Below, piece after piece: positions 9,581-19,952 of a stretch of DNA of 64,000 nucleotides (positions are counted from its first letter, which is position 1; each line of letters starts with the position of its first letter). Both the position numbers and the translations under genes were made by a program. The notes under the pieces are model-generated. The model was given only the letters and a program-made list of their open reading frames with translations, was not told the DNA's origin and did no database searches. The DNA is from Saprospiraceae bacterium. GTDB taxonomy: Bacteria; Bacteroidota; Bacteroidia; Chitinophagales; Saprospiraceae. The stretch covers positions 558,001-622,000 of the forward strand of contig JADKCC010000002.1 of assembly GCA_016714785.1 (NCBI GenBank), in the 5' to 3' direction.

Positions 9581-10336
9581 TCAAAAGGCATTAATTATCT
9601 CAACAAATTCTGTAGCGTTGAGTGATGCTCCACCTACCAATCCACCATCTACGTCAGGTTGACTGAAAATTTCTTTTGCATTGGATCCCTTCACAGATCC
9701 ACCATATAGAATACTAGTATTATCAGCTACGCGTTTTCCGTATTGCTTTTGCAACATTGCTCTAATAGCGGCGTGCATCTCCTGAGCTTGAGCTGGTGAA
9801 GCGGTTTCGCCTGTTCCGATAGCCCAAATTGGTTCGTATGCTACAATGATATTTTTCATTTCTTGTGCAGAAATTTGGAAAAGAGATTCTGATAACTGAG
9901 TTTTGACATGTGAGATATGTGAATTGGCTTTTCTTATCTCTAATGCTTCACCACAACAAAAGATTACCTTCAAGCCTGCGTCCAAGGCTGCCCGTAGCTT
10001 AAGGGCTAGCAAAGCATTATCTTCATGGTTATACTCTCTCCTCTCAGAATGTCCTAATACAACATAAGGTACCTTCATAGTCGCCAACATAGATGGTGAA
10101 ATCTCCCCAGTGTAAGCACCAGAATTTTTATGATGACAGTTTTGTGCAGCTAGGAATACTTTACTACTTGATTTTATTTTTTTTTGTAATGGATATATAT
10201 GTGTAAACGGTACTGCCAATATTGTCACCGTTTCTTTATCTCGTTGTGCGTTGGCTACAACTTGCGCCAAAGCTACACCTTCTTCTATGGAAGTGTTCAT
10301 TTTCCAATTTCCTGCTGCTATATTCTTTCTTGCCAT
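9581..10336 (-). CDS. tpiA: Triosephosphate isomerase
   Basis: Glycolytic enzyme that interconverts dihydroxyacetone phosphate and glyceraldehyde 3-phosphate. The start at 10336 (MARKNIAAGNWKMN) gives 251 residues, the normal length; 11 further codons upstream are unlikely to be used. Catalytic residues are in place: Asn10 and Lys12 in GNWKMN, the histidine in VVLGHSERRE, and the glutamate in VAYEPIWAIGTG. The phosphate-binding end is also present (ILYGGSVKGSN and DGGLVGGASL). It is transcribed against the preceding lipoprotein operon and appears to be a single-gene unit. Confidence 0.98.
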   Translation of the reverse strand: MARKNIAAGNWKMNTSIEEGVALAQVVANAQRDKETVTILAVPFTHIYPLQKKIKSSSKVFLAAQNCHHKNSGAYTGEISPSMLATMKVPYVVLGHSERREYNHEDNALLALKLRAALDAGLKVIFCCGEALEIRKANSHISHVKTQLSESLFQISAQEMKNIIVAYEPIWAIGTGETASPAQAQEMHAAIRAMLQKQYGKRVADNTSILYGGSVKGSNAKEIFSQPDVDGGLVGGASLNATEFVEIINAF

Positions 10337-10500
10337 TTTATTTTGTGGTATATTTTTATAAGAATGCAAAAGTACGGATATTTTTTTTTTTCAAAGTCGT
10401 TTTCGAGACATTTTGAATATTTATGTATTTAACTTCATCAATATAGCTAATAATTATAGAAAAAAAACTTAATTTTGCATCCATTTATTAAAACTCGATC

Positions 10501-11523
10501 ATGCGCAATATTTTTTTCGTTGTTATAATTATTTCTTTAACTATATTTTCAATATCTTGCTCAAATGATTTTGAACTCACTGAGATCGGTCCTGATGTCC
10601 CTGTAGTTTACGGCATTATTTCTGCACAAGACACCGCTACGTATATACGTGTAGAAAAGGCATTCATAGATGAAAATATCGGTGGTGATATATTAGCTAG
10701 AGATCCTGCCAATCTATATTTTGAAGATATTAATGTAAAGATTAGACATATAGCTACAGGCAAAGAGTATAACTTAAATAAAGTAGATGGAAATCTGGAA
10801 GGGTATAAAAGAGAAGAAGGTGCTTTTGCAAGTGCGCCCAATTATTTATATAAGATAAAGAGAAGTACATTGAATTTTATTTATAAAGATGAATATAAAT
10901 TGATAGTATCAAAGAATGATGGCAGTGTATTGACGGAATCATCAACTAAAATACTGACTCCATTATCTGACAACAATAATGATGTTGAGCCAAAATCTAG
11001 TACATCATTTAATTTTGGATACAATAGTGACTTTAGAGTTACGTGGTTTCCTGATGAAAATGCAGTTATTCATGACGTAATACTTGTAATAAATTATACA
11101 GAAATTTTAAATGGAGTTGCAACGGAAAAAGCAGCTACATGGAAAGCAGCAGTAAATTCAGCCGATAAGTTAGCTGGAAGTACTGCATATACTTTTGTGA
11201 CAAAGGGAAGAAGTTTTTATGAATTCATGGCTGGAGAACTTACACCGTCAGGTCCAAATAATCCAGTGACAAGAATATTTAAAGACATCTCATTGAAGAT
11301 ATTGTCCGGCGGACAGCCCATTAAAGACTTTATAAAAATAGGTCAGGCTAATCTTGGCATTACTTCAAGTGGAGAAATTCCAGTTTATACTAATATGAGT
11401 AATGGCGCTAGAGGTTTATTTTCATCCAAGACTGAGTTTTTACGTTTAGGTATGGGTATTAATAGAACTTCGCTCGACTCTCTGAGGAATGGTGTGATTA
11501 CCAAAAAATTAAACTTTCAATAA
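10501..11523 (+). CDS. DUF4249-like lipoprotein
   Basis: A 340-residue exported protein with a lipoprotein signal (MRNIFFVVIIISLTIFSISC, cysteine 20). The opening of the mature part, PVVYGIISAQDTATYIRVEK, followed by an insert about binding or ordering of attributes, resembles the DUF4249 group that often accompanies TonB-dependent receptors in Bacteroidota. No receptor gene is adjacent here, so its partner is unknown. It stands alone between tpiA and dnaK. Family placement is from memory of sequence style and should be treated as tentative. Confidence 0.65.
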   Translation: MRNIFFVVIIISLTIFSISCSNDFELTEIGPDVPVVYGIISAQDTATYIRVEKAFIDENIGGDILARDPANLYFEDINVKIRHIATGKEYNLNKVDGNLEGYKREEGAFASAPNYLYKIKRSTLNFIYKDEYKLIVSKNDGSVLTESSTKILTPLSDNNNDVEPKSSTSFNFGYNSDFRVTWFPDENAVIHDVILVINYTEILNGVATEKAATWKAAVNSADKLAGSTAYTFVTKGRSFYEFMAGELTPSGPNNPVTRIFKDISLKILSGGQPIKDFIKIGQANLGITSSGEIPVYTNMSNGARGLFSSKTEFLRLGMGINRTSLDSLRNGVITKKLNFQ

Positions 11524-11616
11524 ATTAGCTGACGAACTGTCAGACTATTAAGACTTTTTTTCTTAAAACTTATCATTTTTGACAGTCTTTGGTTGCTCAA
11601 AAGCAAAAAATATGCA

Positions 11617-11645
11617 TTGGCATACAGATTGACTATATAATTGTG
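11617..11645 (+). promoter_or_regulatory. Possible dnaK promoter
   Basis: A TTG at 11617-11619 and TAATTGTG at 11638-11645 (one mismatch to TAnnTTTG) are separated by 18 bp, a fair Bacteroidota promoter about 45 bp before the dnaK start. No CIRCE-type operator was seen in the intergenic region. Confidence 0.35.
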
Positions 11646-11689
11646 TTTAGATAAAATATTCATTAAAAATAAAATACAATTACATACAA

Positions 11690-13612
11690 ATGGGCAAAAT
11701 AATAGGTATAGACTTAGGAACCACCAACTCTTGTGTAGCCGTAATGGAAGGTAATGAGCCAGTCGTCATAGCTAATGAAGAAGGCAAAAGAACCACTCCA
11801 TCTATCGTGGCTTTTCTAGATAATGGTGAAAGAAAAATCGGAGATCCTGCAAAAAGACAGGCTATCACTAACCCAACAAGGACAATAGCGTCCATTAAAA
11901 GGTTTATGGGAAATAGATTTAGCGAAGTCGGGAAAGAAGCAGGAAGAGTGGCGTACAAAACTGTAAAAGGTGATAATGATACCGTAAGAATAGATATCGA
12001 TGGTAGATTATATACTCCGCAAGAAATCTCAGCTATGGTACTTCAGAAAATGAAGAAAACGGCGGAAGACTTCTTAGGTCAAGAAGTAACCGAAGCAGTA
12101 ATCACCGTGCCAGCTTACTTTAACGACTCTCAGCGCCAAGCTACTAAAGAAGCTGGAGAAATAGCAGGTCTTAAAGTACAACGTATCATAAATGAACCAA
12201 CCGCAGCCGCTTTAGCTTATGGGCTAGACAAAAAACAACAAGATAGCACGATTGCAGTGTTTGACCTTGGTGGTGGAACATTTGATATTTCTATATTAGA
12301 TTTGGGCGAAGGTGTATTTGAAGTAAAATCTACTAATGGTGATACACATTTAGGTGGTGATGACTTCGACCAAGTGATCATAGATTGGTTGGCTGATGAA
12401 TTTAAAGCGCAGGAAAATGTTGACCTTCGTAAAGACCCAATGTCTCTACAAAGAATAAAAGATGCAGCCGAAAAAGCAAAAATTGAATTATCCACTTCCG
12501 CAGAGACCGAGATCAATTTACCTTATGTAACAGCTGTAGATGGCGTACCAAAACACTTAGTGATGAAGCTTTCTAGAGCTAAATTCGAACAATTGGCAGA
12601 TAGTCTTATCAAAAGAACTTTAAAGCCATGCGAAGACGCACTAAAAGATGCAGGATTGTCTAAGAGCAATATAGATGAAGTTATCTTGGTAGGTGGATCT
12701 ACAAGGATTCCAGCTATACAACAAGCAGTGGAGGACTTTTTTGGCAAAAAACCAAATAGAAGTGTCAATCCTGATGAAGTGGTAGCCTTAGGAGCTTCTA
12801 TACAAGGTGGTGTATTAAGTGGTGATGTTAAGGATGTATTGTTGCTAGATGTAACGCCACTTTCTTTGGGTATAGAGACTATGGGCAATGTTTTTGATGT
12901 AGTCATAGAGTCTAATAGCACTATTCCTACTAAAAAGACAAAAACTTACTCAACAGCAGCAGACAATCAACCAAGCGTAGAAATCCATATTTTGCAAGGT
13001 GAAAGGCCAATGGCAAGAGATAATAGAAGTGTGGGAAGATTCATTTTGGATGGTATTCCACCTGCTCCACGCGGAGTACCTCAAGTAGAAGTTACTTTTG
13101 ATATGGATGCCAACGGTATTCTGAAAGTATCTGCCAAAGACAAAGGTACAGGTAAAGAGCAAAACATTAGGATAGAAGCATCTACAGGCTTGTCTCAAGA
13201 GGAGATTGCAAAAATGAAAGCCGAAGCAGCTGCCAATGCTGATACAGACAAACAAGCCAAAGAAAGAGCTGAAAAACTTAATACAGCAGACAGTCTTATT
13301 TTCCAAACTGAAAAACAGATGAAGGAGATAGGTGATAAAATACCAGCTGACAAAAAGGCTGCCATAGAAAGTGCGTTGACCGAACTTAAAGAAGCGCATA
13401 AAATGCAAGACATAGCTGCCATAGATAAAGCTTCTGAAGCAATGAATAATGCTTGGCAAGCTGCATCACAAGATATATATCAAGCGCAACAAAATGGTGC
13501 AGGTGCTGACGGTGGAGCACAAGATTTTGGTGGACAAAATACAGGCGGAAACCCTGGTACTACAGATGATGTTACAGATGTAGAGTTCGAAGAGGTTGGA
13601 GATAAGAAGTAA
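11690..13612 (+). CDS. dnaK: Chaperone DnaK (Hsp70)
   Basis: ATP-dependent cytoplasmic chaperone of 640 residues, the standard length. The N-terminal ATPase domain shows IGIDLGTTNSCVAVMEG at residues 4-20, AVFDLGGGTFDISIL around 190-205, and VILVGGSTRIPAIQ around 335. The substrate-binding domain starts after DVLLLDVTPLSLGIETMG, and the C-terminal helical lid ends in the usual acidic tail (EFEEVGDKK). dnaJ and grpE are not adjacent. A hairpin terminator lies 65 bp after the stop. Confidence 0.99.
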   Translation: MGKIIGIDLGTTNSCVAVMEGNEPVVIANEEGKRTTPSIVAFLDNGERKIGDPAKRQAITNPTRTIASIKRFMGNRFSEVGKEAGRVAYKTVKGDNDTVRIDIDGRLYTPQEISAMVLQKMKKTAEDFLGQEVTEAVITVPAYFNDSQRQATKEAGEIAGLKVQRIINEPTAAALAYGLDKKQQDSTIAVFDLGGGTFDISILDLGEGVFEVKSTNGDTHLGGDDFDQVIIDWLADEFKAQENVDLRKDPMSLQRIKDAAEKAKIELSTSAETEINLPYVTAVDGVPKHLVMKLSRAKFEQLADSLIKRTLKPCEDALKDAGLSKSNIDEVILVGGSTRIPAIQQAVEDFFGKKPNRSVNPDEVVALGASIQGGVLSGDVKDVLLLDVTPLSLGIETMGNVFDVVIESNSTIPTKKTKTYSTAADNQPSVEIHILQGERPMARDNRSVGRFILDGIPPAPRGVPQVEVTFDMDANGILKVSAKDKGTGKEQNIRIEASTGLSQEEIAKMKAEAAANADTDKQAKERAEKLNTADSLIFQTEKQMKEIGDKIPADKKAAIESALTELKEAHKMQDIAAIDKASEAMNNAWQAASQDIYQAQQNGAGADGGAQDFGGQNTGGNPGTTDDVTDVEFEEVGDKK

Positions 13613-13678
13613 GTATTCAAAGTAAGATACATAAGTTTATACTGAAGGTATTTGATTTCTTCTGAATATAATGAGTTG

Positions 13679-13717
13679 AAAAAACCGAGAAGCAGTGATG
13701 TTTTTCGGTTTTTTTTT
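13679..13717 (+). terminator. Rho-independent terminator after dnaK
   Basis: AAAACCGA and TCGGTTTT can pair around a loop of about 15 nt and are followed by a run of T. Confidence 0.75.
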
Positions 13718-13759
13718 GATTAAAAGAACTTTCTAAGGATTCTTATCGTTTGGTAATAA

Positions 13760-14275
13760 ATGGCAACCATACTCTTTTCCTTATTTTTGTGCTTTAATAT
13801 TTTTGACGTAACTGCTAAGCATGTTACACACGACTTTCATATAAGCCGATGTGAGATCAATTATGAAACTAAGACTGGCGATTTACAGATTGCAGCACAT
13901 ATATTTATAGATGATCTGGAAGATGCGTTGATCCTAATGGGAAAAAAAGATCTTTACATTGGTACTACTAAAGAGAACTCAAATTGTAATGATGTTATAG
14001 AGCAATATATAAATCAAAAATTTATCATTAAATCGTCGAATCAAACACAAAAACTTTCTTTACTTGGAAAGGAAACTTCCAAAGACAAACTGGCAGTTTG
14101 GTGTTATTTAGAAGTAACTGGTTTGAAAAATATTACAAACATTGACGTTGAAAATACCATACTTACGGAAATATTTAATGATCAGAAAAATATTGTAGAT
14201 TTTACTGTTGATAAAAAGAAAAAACATTTTACAGTCTTTGATGCTAAAAAAATAAAAGAAATATATCGATGGTGA
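13760..14275 (+). CDS. DUF6702-like exported protein
   Basis: A 171-residue protein with an N-terminal hydrophobic stretch (MATILFSLFLCFNIF) that may be a signal peptide. The mature part, HDFHISRCEINYETKTGDLQ followed by IFIDDLEDAL, matches the pattern I know from the DUF6702 family of Bacteroidota: a small immunoglobulin-like periplasmic protein of unknown function. The gene ends 27 bp before yidD and is in the same direction, so they may be co-transcribed. The family assignment is moderate and no function is claimed. Confidence 0.65.
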   Translation: MATILFSLFLCFNIFDVTAKHVTHDFHISRCEINYETKTGDLQIAAHIFIDDLEDALILMGKKDLYIGTTKENSNCNDVIEQYINQKFIIKSSNQTQKLSLLGKETSKDKLAVWCYLEVTGLKNITNIDVENTILTEIFNDQKNIVDFTVDKKKKHFTVFDAKKIKEIYRW

Positions 14276-14302
14276 GTTGTCGTAAATATTAAAAAAAAAC
14301 TG

Positions 14303-14551
14303 ATGCTGAAGTTATTTAAACAGATTTTGATTTTACCTGTCAGAGGTTATCAGCTATTTTTATCACCTTTATTGGGCTCAAACTGTAGATATCAACCTAC
14401 CTGCTCACAATATATGATAGAAGCAATCAATGAGTGGGGACCATTCAAAGGAGTATGGCTAGGAATAAAAAGAATAGGTCGGTGCCATCCTTGGGCAGGA
14501 CACGGACATGATCCTGTACCAAAAAGGAATGAAAAAATGTACAAAAACTAA
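14303..14551 (+). CDS. yidD: Membrane protein insertion efficiency factor YidD
   Basis: Small 82-residue protein, normal length for the family, thought to help YidC/Sec-dependent membrane insertion. The conserved block is complete: LPVRGYQLFLSPLLGSNCRY, QPTCSQYMIEAI, WLGIKRIGRCHPW and GHDPVP, including the three conserved cysteines. An amphipathic N-terminal segment would place it at the inner face of the cytoplasmic membrane. yidC, rpmH and rnpA, its common neighbours elsewhere, are not present here. Confidence 0.95.
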   Translation: MLKLFKQILILPVRGYQLFLSPLLGSNCRYQPTCSQYMIEAINEWGPFKGVWLGIKRIGRCHPWAGHGHDPVPKRNEKMYKN

Positions 14552-14684
14552 GTTTAGCATTTACTAGTTAAAAAATGTAATGGATACTTTTCTTTTCACT
14601 ATATTCGTTACCAATAAGTTAAAAAAACTAGCATTATGAATTTTTGTTGTAATTTTGTTGTTGCTAAATAAATTAAAAAATAAA

Positions 14685-15857
14685 ATGAATATAAGAGTTG
14701 CCATTATTCTGCCTTTAGTCCTTTTTATACTAAGCATAAATGCCCAAGGTATTCAGTTTTTTGAAGGTACTTGGAAAGAAGCCATGGCTAAAGCCAAAGC
14801 GGAAGATAAATTACTTTTTGTAGATGCATTTGCAAAATGGTGTGGCCCATGCAAGGCGATGGCAAAAAATGTATTTACCCAACCCAGTGTTGGCGAATTT
14901 TTTAATACAAATTTTATCAATCTTAAACTAGATATGGAAGAGGCTGACGGTGTCACTTTTGGCCATAAATATCCAGTGAGTGCTTATCCAACGCTGTTTT
15001 TTATAGACGGAGAAGGTAAAGTGGTTAAAAATATCAAAGGTGGACAACAACCCGATGGTTTGATAGCATTAGGTGAAGATGCCATGAAGAAAGTCGATAA
15101 AAGTGTAAGATATGAAGAGAAATATAAAGCAGGTGATAGATCCTACGATTTGATGTATAATTATGTAAAAGCACTTAATGCTGCAGGTAAACCAAGTCTT
15201 AAAATATCTAATGAATATCTCTCTTCCAATCCTGAGATGACCGAAGAACAAAAGTTGAAATATGTATTAGAAGCGGCTGTAGATGCTGATACCAAGTTGT
15301 TTGATCAGGTAGTAGCCAATAAAACTAAAATAGAAAATTTGGTAGGGAAAGATGTGTATGCAGAAAAATGTAAGTCAGCTTGTTATGCGACCATAAAAAA
15401 AGCCATAGAATTTGAAATGGAATCAATGTTTTTGGAGACGATTCAGAAGGCAAAAAAAACATTTCCTGACGATGCCGATGAGTTTGCTGCAAATGCAGAA
15501 ATGCAGTATTATAAAGCATTTCAAAATAATGACAAATATATTAAAGCCTATCAAACATTGGCTAAAAAAGTATCTAAAGATCCGGCAAAATTGAAAAATA
15601 TAGTTAATGACATCATCAGATCTAATAAAGATAATCAAAAAATGATAGCTGATGCTGCCGAGTTTAGTGGACAAGTATATGAGCTGAAAGAAGATATGGA
15701 ATCTCTCAATCAATATTGCTCCGTATTAGTACTCAGCAAACAAGTAGATAAGGCAATCAAAGTAGTAAAAAAGGCACGTGAAAAAGCAGAAAAGGACGGT
15801 GGAGACCTTGCATCTTATGATGGTTTACTTAATTTTTTAAATTCAAAAAAAATATAA
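14685..15857 (+). CDS. Exported thioredoxin-fold protein
   Basis: A 390-residue protein starting at the ATG 14685 (MNIRVAIILPLVLFILSINA signal peptide). An N-terminal thioredoxin domain carries the redox motif WCGPC at about residues 52-56 in FAKWCGPCKAMAKNVF, and the cis-proline loop is visible in YPVSAYPTLFFIDGEG. The C-terminal two thirds are helical and lysine-rich, TPR-like, and without a recognised family. The expected role is periplasmic thiol-disulfide chemistry. A TAATTTTG -7 element at 14650-14657 could drive it; an upstream in-frame start at 14655 would fall within that element, which supports the chosen start. Confidence 0.85.
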   Translation: MNIRVAIILPLVLFILSINAQGIQFFEGTWKEAMAKAKAEDKLLFVDAFAKWCGPCKAMAKNVFTQPSVGEFFNTNFINLKLDMEEADGVTFGHKYPVSAYPTLFFIDGEGKVVKNIKGGQQPDGLIALGEDAMKKVDKSVRYEEKYKAGDRSYDLMYNYVKALNAAGKPSLKISNEYLSSNPEMTEEQKLKYVLEAAVDADTKLFDQVVANKTKIENLVGKDVYAEKCKSACYATIKKAIEFEMESMFLETIQKAKKTFPDDADEFAANAEMQYYKAFQNNDKYIKAYQTLAKKVSKDPAKLKNIVNDIIRSNKDNQKMIADAAEFSGQVYELKEDMESLNQYCSVLVLSKQVDKAIKVVKKAREKAEKDGGDLASYDGLLNFLNSKKI

Positions 15858-15973
15858 GTAAGTTTTATATATTGAGCGGTGGGATACTACTTTATATTGG
15901 ATATTATGTGTGACAATATATAACCTGTAAAGTCAAAATAAACGAAATTTCATAACATTTTAAATTAAGAAAA

Positions 15974-16648
15974 ATGAAAACATTATTTACATTATTGCTT
16001 GCTATCTTTAGTTTTTCGATAGTTTGTATTGGACAAGATGCTATTGAAAAAAAAGTATCTATGAGCTTAGGACCACAGAATGCCTTTTATGTGGAAATTC
16101 CAGGTGCAGATAGTAAAATGGTTGAAAAAACATTTTATGAATTTGTAAAAGAATACGGCAAACTTAAAGAAAACAAAAAAGCAAGAGAGCACTTTATGAT
16201 GGCTACCAAAATACCTGTCATCAATGGCACTTCACCACTAGACATGTATGCCAAGTTTGAAGAAGGTAAGGGTATGGCAACCACTTATATTTGGATGGAC
16301 ATGGGAGGCTCCTTTATCAACTCATCTGACCACGCGTCGCAGACCAAAGCTGTAAGACAGTTTTTGTACGACTATTTCATAGCTGTGCGCAAAAAAGTAG
16401 TGACAGAAGAGATAAAGGTGGAAGAGAAAAAATTGGCAGATGTAGAGAAAGACCTCAAAAAATTAAAAGAAAAAAATGATGATTACCATAAAGATATTGA
16501 AAAAGCAAAGCTGAAGATAGCTGAAGCTGAAAAGAATATTGAAAAAAATATAGTCGATCAAGAAAATAAAGTCAAAGAGATAGATACCCAAAAAGTGGCA
16601 GTTGAAACGGTAGTACAAAAACTAAATAACCTGGGCAAAAAGGATTAA
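15974..16648 (+). CDS. Unknown secreted protein with C-terminal coiled coil
   Basis: A 224-residue protein with a signal peptide (MKTLFTLLLAIFSFSIVCIG, then Q). Residues about 25-140 form a globular part (AFYVEIPGADSKMVEKTFYE and MATTYIWMDMGGSFI), and residues about 145-220 are a lysine/glutamate-rich coiled coil. No family recognised. It is followed by a strong terminator, so it ends its own transcript, perhaps together with the thioredoxin-fold gene. Confidence 0.75.
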   Translation: MKTLFTLLLAIFSFSIVCIGQDAIEKKVSMSLGPQNAFYVEIPGADSKMVEKTFYEFVKEYGKLKENKKAREHFMMATKIPVINGTSPLDMYAKFEEGKGMATTYIWMDMGGSFINSSDHASQTKAVRQFLYDYFIAVRKKVVTEEIKVEEKKLADVEKDLKKLKEKNDDYHKDIEKAKLKIAEAEKNIEKNIVDQENKVKEIDTQKVAVETVVQKLNNLGKKD

Positions 16649-16670
16649 AAGATATTATAATTATCAATAT

Positions 16671-16705
16671 AAAGGGAGTTTGTATCAGTTCAAGCTCCCT
16701 TTTTT
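16671..16705 (+). terminator. Rho-independent terminator
   Basis: AAAGGGAG pairs with CTCCCTTT across a 14-nt loop and is followed by T residues. It closes the transcript of the coiled-coil protein. Confidence 0.85.
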
Positions 16706-16757
16706 GTTAAAATTTATAGATAAACGTCGTATCGAAGATATATTGATAAGATTTTTA

Positions 16758-16787
16758 TTGTACATTTGATGTTTAATATTAATTTTG
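16758..16787 (+). promoter_or_regulatory. Bacteroidota-type promoter
   Basis: TTG at 16758-16760 and TAATTTTG at 16780-16787 are separated by exactly 19 bp, matching the sigma-ABfr type consensus. It lies 28 bp before the ATG of the T9SS surface protein. Confidence 0.65.
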
Positions 16788-16814
16788 ACTCTACATACAA
16801 GAAATTAAGAAATC

Positions 16815-19468
16815 ATGGTTTTTAAAAAAGATAATATATTTATGAGAATAGGATTATTGTATATAGCGATGATTGTGATAGGGATACAGGTCTCCTTCGG
16901 GCAAAATGCGTTTCATAGATTATATCCCGCGAAGGAGTCTGACGAGCAATTACGCTTGTTGGATGCTATACAATTAAAAAGTGGTAATTATGTATCTCTA
17001 GTCCAAAATAAAATTCCAAAAGTTGGAAATCCAAATTTCAAGACAGCCTTAGTTGTAACTTCTTACACACCAAAAGGGATATTTCGTGGAGTTATGAAGT
17101 TGCAGATAGTTTGTCACAAATTGATGTTTTACTAGGTCCCATAATTCAGGCGGCAAATGACAGTCTATACTTTAATGCTGGCAGACTTTATGGAAGTTTA
17201 GATATTAATGGAAAGTTGGGTTCTATATATAGTAAAAATGTTACTAGTCTATTCTTGCAAAATAATATGTTGGTAGATTATAATAAATCTTTATTTAGCG
17301 GTGTACACACTGTGAATACAGATAATCCTGATATCACAAATATTGTTTTGTCAAGGTTGGATTATGACAAAAAAGAAATTTGGTCAAAAAAGTTAGTGCA
17401 TGATGACATATTATTAAATAAAAAGAACTCAAAACTTAACGCTGTTAAATTTAATCAAGACTCTACGCTATTATTGTGTGGCACTGTCGATAGTACGCAC
17501 TCTTTTATCGCCATATCTGATACTTTAGGCAATCTACTATGGAGTAAAAGCTACAGTGACGAAGACCCTAAAAAATCTATTCCTACGATATTGGATGGTG
17601 TGAGATTAGCAGACTCTACATTTCTTTTGGTGGGATATGTCACGGAGTTTTTTGTAACCAATGCCGTGCAAGATAGCAGAGGCTTAATCATAAAACTAGA
17701 CACCATCGGTAATATTATATGGAGTAAAAAAGTACAGTTTGATGAAAAGGATCAAACATCATTATCAAATATCGTCATAGATAAGAATGGTGACTTATTA
17801 GTTTCTGGATATAATTTTGATGTTTCAGAATTGTACTCTTATCCATTTATTGCGAAAATAAATAAAGACGGTGATGTCATTTGGAAATATAAATATAATA
17901 GAACGAATCATATCTATATAGCAAATAGTTTATTTACCACGCAAGATGGCGGTGCAGCTGTATATCACTCAGCCGATAAAGATCAAGGTAAAAGCGTTAC
18001 TTCCTTTATAAAAATCGACAATACCGGTAGCACTACATGTCAAACTCCAATAGATGAAAACATCATATTGGAAGATGAATTTAAATCAGATACACTCAAG
18101 TGGGTATCTACAAATTTTGGGATGAAGGATAGTTTGGTTAATTTACAAAGTAAAAAGCATAAATATAAAGTTCCCGAAAAGATGGGAATAATTTATTTTT
18201 GCCCAAATGTGCCCATAGACACTTTTTTAGTTAGTAAACATGATGGAGCAACAAACTATAAATGGAGCACTGGATTGGAAGGAGCATCTGCAGATAGCCT
18301 AAGAGTGATGAAAGAAGGAGAATATACTGTAATGGTCACCATCAATAAAGATATTTGTTTTGTATTTTGTGATACAGCTAAGATAGAAAGATATAAAGAA
18401 CCAACTGTATCAATTATTCTTGATTTGGGAAATTTTTGTACCAGCGGCAAGCAAACGTTAAAAGCAGATGTAAATGGAGGTAAACCAGAATATACTTATA
18501 CTTGGAGTACAGGAGAAACATCAGAATCAATAGAAATAGCTAACCCTGGCACTTATAGCGTCACCATAGTGGATCAATGTAATGAAACTGCTGATGCAAA
18601 GATTGTTGTAGGGCCATTTCCAACAAAAATAACGGCTGCCACTATCACTGATCAAATAGCAGTAAACTGTCTCAATGGTACTCTAACAGGAACGCTAACC
18701 GCACAAGGAAATTCGACAGGTTTTAAGGAACCAGAAACCTACCAATGGAACAATGGCTCAAAAACTAAAGAAATATCAATAAATGATAGTGATATTCTTA
18801 CTTTTACAGTAACGGTGACGGATGGTTGTGGTACTACAGCTACAGCTACAAAAGTAATTGAACTTAAAGGAGCAGGCGTGAAATCTGTTAAAATATCTAA
18901 AACGGGAAGTGGTGATTGTAAAGACAGAATAATTACACTGAATGCAGTAACAGAAGTATCTGGAAGTTATACTTATGTATGGTCGAATGGTGTAAAAACG
19001 GCAAATTTCACCACTGATCAGCCTGGTACTTTTAGTGTTACCGTTACAGATAAATGTGGCAATTCCGCTACTGATTCTTCAATAATAACGAAAGAAGATT
19101 TTGAACCAGCGGATTTAGCTTATGCCAACATATTTTTTCCAGATGGAGCGGATTTGATTAGTAGATCACAAATACCAGCAGAAGATTCGGTTGCAATAAA
19201 ACAAGCAATCACTACAGCGCGCTACAATCGTACATTCGGGCCTATCCCACTGAAAGTTTATTGTCTTGATGAAATTACGAATTACGAGTTTTATGTATTT
19301 AACCGTTGGGGACAATTAGTGTTTGAGTCAAAGAGTGTAACAGATGAGTGGGATGGTGAGCATAAAGACGAAAAAGCACCGACAGAAACCTATATGTGGG
19401 TTACTAAATATACGGTACTGGGGATAGAGAAGGTCGTAAAAGGTAGTGTTACACTCCTGAGACCGTAG
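16815..19468 (+). CDS. T9SS type B (gliding C-terminal domain) surface protein, one frameshift
   Basis: Secreted protein of about 885 residues, read as one gene with a frameshift near 17076. The first 88 codons run in one frame and the remainder in the next; adding one base to the AAAAGGG run restores DISWSYEVADSLSQID. The N-terminus has a signal peptide (an alternative ATG is at 16842). Residues about 90-430 resemble repeated blade-like units (SKSYSDEDPKKSIPTILDG style, similar to WD/PQQ blades). Then come three SprB-like repeats of the type YTYTWSTGETSESIEIANPG with TYSVTVTD. The last about 90 residues (YEFYVFNRWGQLVFES to GSVTLLRP) are the gliding-motility-associated C-terminal sorting domain. 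Surface adhesin role is an inference. Confidence 0.85.
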
Positions 19469-19486
19469 ATAATATAAAACAAGGGG

Positions 19487-19518
19487 AAAAGCCTGATCTA
19501 CTAAGGTCGGGCTTTTTT
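19487..19518 (+). terminator. Rho-independent terminator
   Basis: AAAAGCCTGAT and the partly complementary GGTCGGGCTTTTTT form a G/C-based stem followed by T residues, 19 bp after the surface-protein stop. Confidence 0.8.
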
Positions 19519-19538
19519 ATTATCAAAATGGACTCATA

Positions 19539-19952
19539 ATGTTAGAAAAAATAGAACACATAGGCATCGCCGTCAAAGATTTAGAAAATGCAGAATGGAT
19601 TTATGCCAAATTGCTCAACACCTCTTCGTACAAAAGAGAAGAAGTTGCTTCAGAATATGTCATTACTTCATTTTTTCAGTCAGGACCCAATAAGATAGAA
19701 CTCCTTGTTGCTACAGATGAAAAAAGTGCCATTCATAAATTTATAGAAAAAAAAGGAGAAGGTATCCACCATATAGCATTTGCTGTCGATGATATTGTAT
19801 CAGAGATGCAGCGACTAAAGGAGGAAGGCTTTACTTTATTGAATGAGCAACCTAAAAAAGGAGCAGACAATAAACTCGTGTGTTTTGTCCATCCTAAGGG
19901 GACCAATGGCGTCTTAATAGAGCTGTGCCAGGAGATAAAAGTTGAAGAATGA
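19539..19952 (+). CDS. mce: Methylmalonyl-CoA epimerase
   Basis: Converts (S)- to (R)-methylmalonyl-CoA in the propionate/succinate pathway. The 137-residue length and the vicinal-oxygen-chelate fold pattern fit: the metal-binding histidine in EHIGIAVKDLENA near the start, KIELLVATDEKSAIHKF in the middle, GIHHIAFAVDDI with the second histidine pair, and the C-terminal glutamate in GVLIELCQ. The mutase genes are not adjacent. The stop overlaps the start of the following permease gene by 4 bp (ATGA), so translation of the two is coupled. Confidence 0.95.
   Translation: MLEKIEHIGIAVKDLENAEWIYAKLLNTSSYKREEVASEYVITSFFQSGPNKIELLVATDEKSAIHKFIEKKGEGIHHIAFAVDDIVSEMQRLKEEGFTLLNEQPKKGADNKLVCFVHPKGTNGVLIELCQEIKVEE

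Noticed and set aside
11524..11600. Inverted repeat ACTGTCA..TGACAGT as a terminator after the DUF4249-like gene
   Set aside because: The arms are 7 bp with a loop of nearly 40 nt, and the T run lies in the loop, not after the stem.
12217..13459. Long reading frames antisense to dnaK
   Set aside because: They are mirror frames of a highly conserved coding gene and show no family features of their own.
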